From an uncultured Collinsella sp. (GTDB lineage Bacteria; Actinomycetota; Coriobacteriia; Coriobacteriales; Coriobacteriaceae), in contig CABUBZ010000049.1 of the NCBI GenBank assembly GCA_902489945.1, positions 1 through 14,576 on the forward strand: a stretch of DNA of 14,576 nt, in the 5' to 3' direction. Both the position numbers and the translations under genes were made by a program. This document shows positions 7,317 through 13,151 of this stretch, piece by piece (within the stretch, counting starts at the first letter, position 1; each line of letters begins with the position of its first letter). The notes under the pieces are model-generated. The model was not told the DNA's origin. It made no database searches and saw only the letters and a list, made by a program, of their open reading frames with translations.

Positions 7317-7769
7317 TCATTGGCTGTTTTTGATGGCGGCAAGCTGTCGCCACAGTTCGTCGGCACCGTCAAGGCGATATGCCGTCTTGTCGAGCACGAT
7401 ATTCCTGCCCTCGAACTCCACCGATTGCTCCGAGCCGTCTTCATAGACAAAGACGAGCGCGCAACCGGCGTCGCTCATCCGCTCATCCACCGCACCTCCC
7501 ACGGTGCAATCGTCGAGCGCGGCAAAGGTCGATGCGACCAGCTCGGCATCGCCGGTCTCATAGACCGTCCGCGCCTCTCCGTCCTCGATAAGCTTGACCG
7601 CCACCGGAGCGGCGGCACAATCATTGAGCGACGCTTGTGCGGCAGTCTTTCCCTGAGCGCCATGGCCGCCGGCGCCGTAAACTCGCATGAGTGTCACCGC
7701 CGCGGCAACAACAACCACGGCGATAAGCGCGCCCGCAATTTTATTAGACGCGCAACCCCGAGACGCCAT
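7317..7769 (-). CDS. Small single-pass membrane protein, unknown function
   Basis: The protein has 150 residues. One hydrophobic helix (about 11-29, IAGALIAVVVVAAAVTLM) near the N-terminus should anchor it, with the rest outside the cytoplasm. The soluble part has a few cysteines and ends in ADELWRQL, close to the DELW and NEFW endings of the two lipoproteins downstream. This hints at a shared C-terminal fold but is short evidence. The start is supported by AAGGAG 7 bases upstream of the ATG at 7769. It is the first gene of the probable four-gene operon that runs to 4194. I do not recognise the family. Confidence 0.75.
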   Translation of the reverse strand: MASRGCASNKIAGALIAVVVVAAAVTLMRVYGAGGHGAQGKTAAQASLNDCAAAPVAVKLIEDGEARTVYETGDAELVASTFAALDDCTVGGAVDERMSDAGCALVFVYEDGSEQSVEFEGRNIVLDKTAYRLDGADELWRQLAAIKNSQ

Positions 7770-7875
7770 AGACGCACTCCTTCCGTTCTGCTTCGCTCAA
7801 CATCACATTCATATGACTTTGAGCGCCAAAACGGCAGGTGACAAATGTCTCATATTCATATTTCTGCAGGTAAAA
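7770..7875 (-). promoter_or_regulatory. Upstream region of the envelope operon
   Basis: This short AT-richer gap must hold the promoter for the four genes at 7769-4194. On the minus strand TTGTCA (plus 7839-7844) resembles a -35 box, but no convincing -10 box was found. It overlaps the small inverted repeat GACAAATGTC (7840-7849), which could be an operator. The sequence CATATTCATA/ATTCATATGA occurs twice in the gap. Confidence 0.3.
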
Positions 7876-7912
7876 AACCACCACAAAGGTGCCTGTCCCC
7901 TTTGTGGTGGTT
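7876..7912 (-). terminator. Intrinsic terminator formed by family A repeat, copy 3
   Basis: AACCACCACAAAGG (7876-7889) and CCTTTGTGGTGGTT (7899-7912) form a perfect 14-bp stem around the loop TGCCTGTCC. On the minus strand the stem begins 2 bases after the stop codon of the LuxR-type gene, and a run of six T follows (plus 7872-7877, overlapping the last stem bases). That is a textbook intrinsic terminator. The same 37-bp element occurs at 1136 and 4149, so a repeat appears to have been adopted as a terminator. Confidence 0.8.
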
Positions 7913-7914
7913 GG

Positions 7915-9445
7915 CTAGTCTTGGGGTGTCCAGGACCAGAAGAAGTTGATGAGAGCCACGCGCGAGGCGGCACCGGTCTTTTTGTTGATCGAGGCGATGT
8001 GGCGGTAGAGCGTAGAACGCGAAAGGAAGAGCGCCGCCGCCACGTCCTGCACGCTGTCGTCCGAAACGACCAACGCCTCCAGCACATCGCGTTCGCGCTT
8101 CGTAAGCCCAAAGGCGGTAACGAAGCCGTCGAGTCGATCGTCAAACGAAAGCTCCGGCGTCTCTAGGGGCACCGCGTCGGTCTGATCGGGCGCACGGCTC
8201 ACGCCAAGATCGTCGGTGGCAAACGCCAGTCCCCTGTGACCCGCTTCGTCCTCAACTCCTTGTCCAAACTGCCCCAGCAGCGAGATCGCAATGCCGACAA
8301 ACAGCACGAGTACGACACCCACCGCCATCAGCACGTTTTGGCTCGAGATGATCACCACCGCCGGAGCCGTCACGAGCATCGAGCAAACGTTGTTGATAAC
8401 GCGGCCCATGCACGGCCACAGATACGCCCAGCGCGCATACATCGAAATCGCGGCGAACTTCGCGGTGAAGAACACCACGAAAAAGCCCGTGCCCAGGTAA
8501 AAGATAATCGTGGCGGCGAGCGCATTGCCACCGTTGCCATCGGTGATAAGCACGAAGAACGAGAGCGTGGACAACATGGCGGCGCACGTCATGATGATAT
8601 TCATATACGAGCGTCCGCGCAGGTCATACAGGGCGCCGGCGGCAAGTGCGCTCACAACCAGCAGCAAGCGCGGCCAGTCACCAAGATCGATGGCACCGGC
8701 GGCATGCGAGGTCGTAAGGCCGGCATTGAGGGCCGCGAATACGCCGGTAAGGCAGGCGGTCGCCACCGTCAAACGCACCACGGCGCCCTGGAAGGCCGCC
8801 TTTGCCTCGGGATTATCGCGCCACTTGGCGCCATGCTCCGACGCATCGACCGATAGCTCTGCAATCTCGAACTCGAACTCCGGCGCAGACTCATCGCGCA
8901 ATTTAGCTCGGCGGGTACCGTGAAGCAGCCCAACCAGCGCAATCGCACAGGCGATCAGAACAAACTGTTGAGGAATGCCCGCAGGCATCACCATATGGTT
9001 GAGCACCTGTACCAAAATGCCCGCAGCATAAGAAACCGCCACGGCACGCGCCAAACAAGGCGTCTGCGCAAAACGCCGCGCCAGATTGGCATGGGCGGTC
9101 GATCCGCAGTAGCCCAACCAGACCGCCCGCAATCACGACCTGAAACTGCGCCGCCGTAATCAGCAGCAGCAATGCCGACACCAGCAGCACGCCCGTCATA
9201 TCGCTCGTTGCATCGATTGCCTGGGGACGACGATAGTACAGGAGAGGACGCACAAAATAGCCAATCACGCTCGCGCCGACGACGATGCTCTCGTAGATAA
9301 CAACCTCGTTCGCTGGCACAAACTCGGCCACGCGTACGTCAAGGAAGTACTCGCCGGCCAAAAACGTGAAAAAGAAAAGCGCCAGGCACAGAATCTCCCG
9401 TATGCCCCGGCGCAAATATGCAGTTGTGTCTCCCAGGTCCCTCAT
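7915..9445 (-). pseudogene. LuxR-family membrane-linked transcription regulator, frameshifted
   Basis: Two overlapping minus-strand reading frames together make one protein of about 509 residues. The first (start 9445, MRDLGDTTAYLRRG) holds the first membrane helices and reads well to QVVIAGGLVG. The second continues with YCGSTAHANLARRF, further hydrophobic helices, and a C-terminal LuxR/GerE helix-turn-helix (LTKRERDVLEALVV...SRSTLYRHI). The span 7915-9445 is 1531 bases, one more than a multiple of three, so a single extra base near 9109-9132 explains the break. A TGA at 9133-9135 in the second frame rules out a shift further upstream. GGGTGGGGG lies before the ATG at 9445. Many Coriobacteriia carry regulators with this plan. 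It could be a true pseudogene, a sequencing error or a recoding site. The family A hairpin ends the gene. Confidence 0.8.
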
Positions 9446-9708
9446 GGTAACCCCCACCCGCTTAGATGTCCGGAAAACCATTTTAATGGAGAATGGGTCT
9501 TAGTACGCGCGCGATACCCGAACTGTTACGCATCAGCCCCCAACCGACCGCGACAGCAGTTGCGGTGAAATAGTTCCTGTTTGGCCGGCCCGGGCTGTTA
9601 TCTAGGAACTATTCCACCGCAACTTATAAAGGGGACTGGGTTGTTGTGTCGGAGAAAGGGAGGGAGGTACCCGGGCCGAAGGAGAAACTCGGGATTGAAG
9701 CTCGAAAG
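9446..9708. other. Intergenic gap between LuxR-type and apiosidase-like genes
   Basis: This 263-base gap lies between two minus-strand genes. It holds the family B repeat (9554-9627). Just beside it, AAAGGGGAC (9628-9636) matches the middle of family A in reverse orientation. The promoter for the LuxR-type gene should lie between 9446 and 9553, but no clear -35/-10 pair was found. No small gene with a good ribosome binding site was seen. Confidence 0.5.
9554..9627. repeat. 74-bp palindromic repeat, family B copy 2
   Basis: Arms at 9558-9579 and 9603-9624 pair around a 23-base loop, the same geometry as the copy at 4073-4146. Shared outer sequence runs from CAGCAGTTGCGG to CAACTTAT in both copies. 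The arm mismatch (A opposite C on plus, G-U on minus) is the same in both. The loop differs (here GC-rich, GGCCGGCCCGGGC), so the stem is conserved more than the loop. It lies 82 bases beyond the stop of the apiosidase-like gene. Confidence 0.8.
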
Positions 9709-11022
9709 TTAGTGCTCGGGAGTCAGGATCACCAGGGCGTCGTGCTCAAAGGGATGCTGAGCTACGCGCACGGTGCCGTCGCCGTTATCGCGAACGGGCA
9801 GCTTGGCGATGCGCTTGGCCTCCATGTCGAGGGCCGTCGCCGTCCAGCCGCGCGCGCTATCAAGCTTAAATGTAAGTGCTGTGGTACGCGGCAGATAGGT
9901 GACAACACGCTCGCCAATACGCGCCACGCGAATGGCCTCGCGCGCGTCGTCGAGCAGCTCCTGCACGGGAACCACGGCAAGGGCATCGTCGCACGCCGTA
10001 GCGCCCAAGCCGGCAAGCACGTGCTCGATGGCGGCAAAATCCCACACGCCCGCAAACTGCAGACACTCCTGCCAGCGGAACGGCATGTCAAAGCCCTCGC
10101 CCAGCACCGAACCCTGGCTGCGCGATGTCTGCCAGTTCCAAACGCCGTGGGCGCCGTAGGTCACGCCCGCGCTGGCGCCGGCAAGGATCGAAGACCACAC
10201 GCTCGCGCGACAGTCCTGCGCGGTAAAACGCCAGTACACGTTGCGCGACGCACCCATCTGCTCGTAGCAGGGCTCGGAGTTGACCATCGGCTTTTTGGGA
10301 TAGCTGGCGATAAAGTCCTGCGGCAGGTGCCAGGCCTCGGGCTGGCCTTCGTAGTTGTGGCCGGGCTGGAACATATAGAAGTCCAGGCGGTCCAAATACT
10401 GCGCGGGAATCGTGCGGTTACCGCGATTGATGTGCATGGTACGCAGGGCCTCGGGCGCGCGCTTCGCAACCTCGTCGAGCGCATCCTCGTAATAGGCAAT
10501 CGCCTCGTCACCGGCAAAGTCCGTGTCGCCCGTCACCACATAGACGGGATCGAACTCGCCCAGGTTCTCGACGACGCGGGCAACGTGGGCACGGACCTCC
10601 TCGCGCGGCATAACCTCGGCACCGCAACGCTCGGCGATCTTAGCGCCCCAGGTACCGGGCACGTAGTTGCACCACATGAGCACGAGCGCCGGACGAATGC
10701 CGTGCTCGACGGCAGCGCGGCACATGGCAGCGGCGCGGTCCCAGTATGCCTGGTTGGGACGGGACCAATCAAAGTGCACGCCATCCTCGCTGGCGTAGGG
10801 CCAAATACCCAGATCGGGGCAGCAGCGATCCCACTGCGGCAGCGTGTTGATCTGCAGCACGTTCATGCCCTGCTCGGCGCGGCGGGTCAGATAGTAGTCC
10901 CAGTCGGCCTCGGGGATGCTGGTAAACGCACTCCAGCACGTATCGGCAAACCAAAAGAACGGCTTGCCCTCGCACAAAAAACCGTCCTGACGACCGTTGA
11001 CGGTCAGTTTTCCCAAACTCAT
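9709..11022 (-). CDS. Apiosidase-like glycoside hydrolase (DUF4038/GH140-type)
   Basis: The protein has 437 residues and no signal peptide, so it should be cytoplasmic. The N-terminus (LTVNGRQDGFLCEGKPFFWFADTCW, residues 6-30) and the segment RRAEQGMNVLQIN (47-59) match the start of DUF4038/apiosidase-like TIM-barrel enzymes. Candidate catalytic residues are Asp166 or Asp168 in VVTGDTDF and Glu250 in VNSEPCYE. Characterised GH140 apiosidases use an Asp and a Glu at such places. The last ~90 residues look like the beta-rich domain often fused behind this barrel. The ATG at 11022 is chosen because AAAGGA lies 7 bases upstream; the ATG two codons earlier is too close to that site. The in-frame extension to 11304 overlaps the permease end and looks non-coding. 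It follows the PTS permease on the same strand. The real substrate is unknown. Confidence 0.75.
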   Translation of the reverse strand: MSLGKLTVNGRQDGFLCEGKPFFWFADTCWSAFTSIPEADWDYYLTRRAEQGMNVLQINTLPQWDRCCPDLGIWPYASEDGVHFDWSRPNQAYWDRAAAMCRAAVEHGIRPALVLMWCNYVPGTWGAKIAERCGAEVMPREEVRAHVARVVENLGEFDPVYVVTGDTDFAGDEAIAYYEDALDEVAKRAPEALRTMHINRGNRTIPAQYLDRLDFYMFQPGHNYEGQPEAWHLPQDFIASYPKKPMVNSEPCYEQMGASRNVYWRFTAQDCRASVWSSILAGASAGVTYGAHGVWNWQTSRSQGSVLGEGFDMPFRWQECLQFAGVWDFAAIEHVLAGLGATACDDALAVVPVQELLDDAREAIRVARIGERVVTYLPRTTALTFKLDSARGWTATALDMEAKRIAKLPVRDNGDGTVRVAQHPFEHDALVILTPEH

Positions 11023-11066
11023 CTGCATGTCCTTTCGCTCGATAAAGGAATTGCGAACCGGCAGAA

Positions 11067-11095
11067 GCTTTCGCGGTAACCCCTGATGCGAAAGC
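11067..11095 (-). promoter_or_regulatory. Leader hairpin ahead of the apiosidase-like gene
   Basis: GCTTTCGC (11067-11074) and GCGAAAGC (11088-11095) are perfect 8-base inverted repeats around a 13-base loop. They lie about 45 bases upstream of the gene start, so the hairpin would be in its mRNA leader or act as an operator. Slightly further upstream, GTTTAACAAAC (11103-11113) is an inverted repeat resembling the GTTTAC motifs near 12768-13125. Confidence 0.4.
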
Positions 11096-11160
11096 CCCCG
11101 CCGTTTAACAAACCCCTGCGGGCGGACACCACTTGCCCACTCCAGTCTACCTTGCAAGAA

Positions 11161-11192
11161 GGGCCCCGCCGGGCTTGCGCCTGACGGGGCCC
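11161..11192 (-). terminator. Terminator of the PTS permease gene
   Basis: GGGCCCCGCCGGGC (11161-11174) pairs with GCCTGACGGGGCCC (11179-11192) around a 4-base loop, with one wobble and one mismatch. On the minus strand it lies 41 bases after the permease stop codon and is followed by TTCTTG. The stem is very strong, although the T tract is short. Some read-through into the apiosidase-like gene is possible. Confidence 0.75.
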
Positions 11193-11233
11193 TGTCGTGT
11201 AGGTAAGGTCGTATGCGACCGAATGGCTTGGCC

Positions 11234-12661
11234 TTAGGCCTCCATCTCGGCGAGCTCCTCCTTGGAGAAGCCGGCGACGAAGACGACGGCAGCGGCGATG
11301 ACAAAGGAGATTGCCATACCGACGATAGCCCAGACGGTGTTCATCTGGCCACCCTGCAGGTAGTTGGTGAAGACCAGGAAGTTGGAGGCACCGCCAGCGA
11401 GGTAATAGGTAACGCCCATGAGGCCGGAGAACACAGCGCCGATGGCACCGCCGATGAACATACCGAACATGGTGCGACGGAAGCGCATGAGGATACCGAA
11501 GAGTGCGGGCTCGGTGACGCCGCCGGCGATGGCGGAGATGACGTAGCCCAGGGCAAGACCCTTCTCGTCGGGGTTCTTCATCTTGAGGAAGGCACCGAAG
11601 GCGCAGCCCCAGACAGCGGCCATAGCGCAGTTGGTGGAAACGAAGACGAAGGGATCGTAGCCGGCAGCGATGATCTGAACCTGAGCGAGCAGGATGACGG
11701 GCATGTGCATACCGCAGACCACGAAGAGCTGCCAGAAGGCGCCGAGGACGGCCATGACGAGCAGGATACCGATGCCACCCATGTCAGCGAGACCGAAGAG
11801 GGCGTTAGCGATGAGGCTGCCGATCTCGTTGCCGAGCGGGGCGAGGACGATGAAGGCGATGGGGATGGTAACGATCATGGTGCAGAACGGCGTGAAGACC
11901 GTGGAGAGCACGTCGGGCATGACCTTCTTAAAGAACTTCTCGACGAAGTAGAGGACAGGCACCGAAAGGATAATCGGCAGGACGGACTGCTGATAGTTGG
12001 CAGCGGCGATCTGAATGCCGTAGACGGAGATGATTCCGCCGCCATCCTGGGTCGCGACACTCACGACGGACGGGGCCATGAGGGCGCCGCCGAGGAGCAT
12101 GCCCAGAACCGGGGAGGCGCCGAGCTTCTTAGCGGCGGCATAGCCCAGGTAGATGGGGATAAAGGTGAACGTGGCCTCGTACAGGGTGGTGTAGAGGAAC
12201 GTGTAGGTCGGATCGGTGTCAGAGAGAACGCCGAGCATGGTGGGACCGAGGACCGCAGCGATGGTGCGGAACAGACCGCCGGCCATGAGCAGCGGGATCA
12301 GCTGGGTCATGGAGCCCGACAGATAGTCGAGGATGATGTTCGGCAGGTTCTTGAGCTCGAACTTCTCCTTGGGAGCATCGAGGTTCTCGTCGACCGCGGC
12401 ACCCTGCTTGACGCCGGACATGGCGACGAACTCGGCGAGCACCTTGGGCACGTTCTGGCCGATGATGACCTGGAGCTGGCTGCCGGCGAACTGGCAACCC
12501 AGAACACCCTTGACCTTCTTGATCTTCTCCACGTCGGCCTTGTTGTTGTCCTTGAGCGTCAGACGCAGACGCGTCATGCAGTTGGTGGCGACGGAAACAT
12601 TCTCCGCACCGCCCACGAGCTCGAGGACATCGGTGGCAATCTGCTTGTTATCTACTGCCAT
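11234..12661 (-). CDS. PTS sugar permease, EIIBC (glucose/beta-glucoside superfamily)
   Basis: This 475-residue inner-membrane permease imports a sugar and phosphorylates it. The EIIB domain (about 1-85) has the phosphocysteine motif NCMTRLRL with Cys28. The EIIC domain (about 105-465) is strongly hydrophobic, with about ten helices. It contains a GMHMP motif and GGVTEPALFG, which resembles the conserved TEPA motif of beta-glucoside, sucrose and trehalose permeases. No EIIA domain is fused, so the phosphoryl group must come from a separate EIIA not seen here. The ATG at 12661 is chosen because GGGGAGGGG lies just upstream; an ATG five codons earlier has no such site. A terminator follows at 11161. 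The substrate cannot be read from sequence. The apiosidase-like hydrolase next to it suggests a plant glycoside, but that is inference. Confidence 0.88.
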   Translation of the reverse strand: MAVDNKQIATDVLELVGGAENVSVATNCMTRLRLTLKDNNKADVEKIKKVKGVLGCQFAGSQLQVIIGQNVPKVLAEFVAMSGVKQGAAVDENLDAPKEKFELKNLPNIILDYLSGSMTQLIPLLMAGGLFRTIAAVLGPTMLGVLSDTDPTYTFLYTTLYEATFTFIPIYLGYAAAKKLGASPVLGMLLGGALMAPSVVSVATQDGGGIISVYGIQIAAANYQQSVLPIILSVPVLYFVEKFFKKVMPDVLSTVFTPFCTMIVTIPIAFIVLAPLGNEIGSLIANALFGLADMGGIGILLVMAVLGAFWQLFVVCGMHMPVILLAQVQIIAAGYDPFVFVSTNCAMAAVWGCAFGAFLKMKNPDEKGLALGYVISAIAGGVTEPALFGILMRFRRTMFGMFIGGAIGAVFSGLMGVTYYLAGGASNFLVFTNYLQGGQMNTVWAIVGMAISFVIAAAVVFVAGFSKEELAEMEA

Positions 12662-12682
12662 GGGACCCCTCCCCATATCATC

Positions 12683-12712
12683 GTGTGCCTACTCGTTTGG
12701 GCGTAGGCACGC
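12683..12712 (-). promoter_or_regulatory. Hairpin in the PTS permease mRNA leader
   Basis: GTGCCTAC (12685-12692) and GTAGGCAC (12703-12710) pair perfectly around a 10-base loop, and two further outer pairs (one a wobble) extend the stem. It lies about 10 bases upstream of the permease ribosome binding site on the minus strand. No T tract follows, so it is not a terminator. It could affect translation or mRNA stability. Confidence 0.45.
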
Positions 12713-12725
12713 CTTTGGCTCGGCG

Positions 12726-12731
12726 ACTATA
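12726..12731 (-). promoter_or_regulatory. Candidate -10 box for the PTS permease
   Basis: On the minus strand this reads TATAGT, matching five of six consensus bases. A good -35 box is not present at the usual spacing, which would fit an activator-dependent promoter. The palindrome at 12768-12784 would be centred roughly 55 bases upstream of the start of transcription. Confidence 0.4.
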
Positions 12732-12767
12732 ACCCCTTACGGCCACCGAACCCTTGGATACGCTGTC

Positions 12768-12784
12768 GTAAACAATGTGTTTAC
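12768..12784. promoter_or_regulatory. Operator-like palindrome GTAAACA-N3-TGTTTAC
   Basis: Two perfect 7-base arms, GTAAACA (12768-12774) and TGTTTAC (12778-12784), are separated by ATG. It resembles a dimer binding site and is the best-formed member of the GTTTAC cluster. Two more GTTTAC half-sites follow at 12790 and 12804. Its place near the permease promoter makes it a candidate main operator. Confidence 0.55.
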
Positions 12785-13089
12785 TGAACGTTTACGGGCT
12801 TTAGTTTACACGGAACGTCTAATTTGTGGCAATTTTGCCGTCTGTAGTCCGGTGAACGGTAGGAAATCGGGGGTGAACGTACTTGAACGGTAAGGGATTG
12901 TCTATTTGACGCTCTGCTGCTAAATGCCTATTTACGTGGTCTTTTAATTTGGTAAACACCTCTATTCTTTGTTGACCCATAAACAAAAGCCCTGCTAAAT
13001 GGTGATAAACGAATGTTTAGTAATTTGTTGAGTGTTCATTTTGACCGTTTACCGAGTTCATCTGCCTGTTCTGTAGCTCTGCATTAAAC

Positions 13090-13101
13090 TAAACATGTTT
13101 A
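13090..13101. promoter_or_regulatory. Operator-like palindrome upstream of the esterase
   Basis: TAAACATGTTTA is a perfect 12-base palindrome 50 bases before the esterase start. It uses the same TAAAC/GTTTA core as the site at 12768 but with a shorter centre. A related imperfect site, TAAAC-GAAT-GTTTA, lies at 13006-13019. It is a candidate operator for the rightward gene. Confidence 0.45.
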
Positions 13102-13151
13102 AGTTGTATTGCCGCTGATGTTTACCACTCGCGGCGCAGAGGAGGCAGCTC

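Larger units (their letters stand above)
12662..13151. promoter_or_regulatory. AT-rich divergent control region between permease and esterase
   Basis: This 490-base region has no gene and is clearly more AT-rich than its surroundings. It must drive the permease leftward and the esterase rightward. It contains seven exact GTTTAC/GTAAAC hexamers (12768, 12779, 12790, 12804, 12952, 13047, 13120) and several near-matches. It also contains TGAACG at 12785, 12853, 12874 and 12884. Two clean palindromes are listed separately. The length and motif density suggest several binding sites for one or more regulators, possibly of the LacI type, whose operators often contain GTAAAC/GTTTAC halves. Confidence 0.6.

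Noticed and set aside
1136..7912. CRISPR array formed by the A repeats
   Set aside because: The copies are thousands of bases apart, palindromic, and without spacers or cas genes.
11023..11304. N-terminal extension of the apiosidase-like protein
   Set aside because: The extra residues are Pro/Ser/Arg-rich, overlap the permease end and its terminator, and have no ribosome site; the start at 11022 has one.
12662..12676. Permease start five codons upstream
   Set aside because: GGGGAGGGG lies inside this extension at proper spacing for the ATG at 12661, where the EIIB domain begins.
11213..12706. 497-residue open frame antisense to the PTS permease
   Set aside because: The translation is a Glu/Asp/Gly/His-rich pattern with no recognisable domain; the permease on the other strand is certain.
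12683..12712. Classical RAT antiterminator site for a LicT/BglG-type protein
   Set aside because: The hairpin is a simple stem without an overlapping terminator or T tract, and no BglG-type gene is in view.
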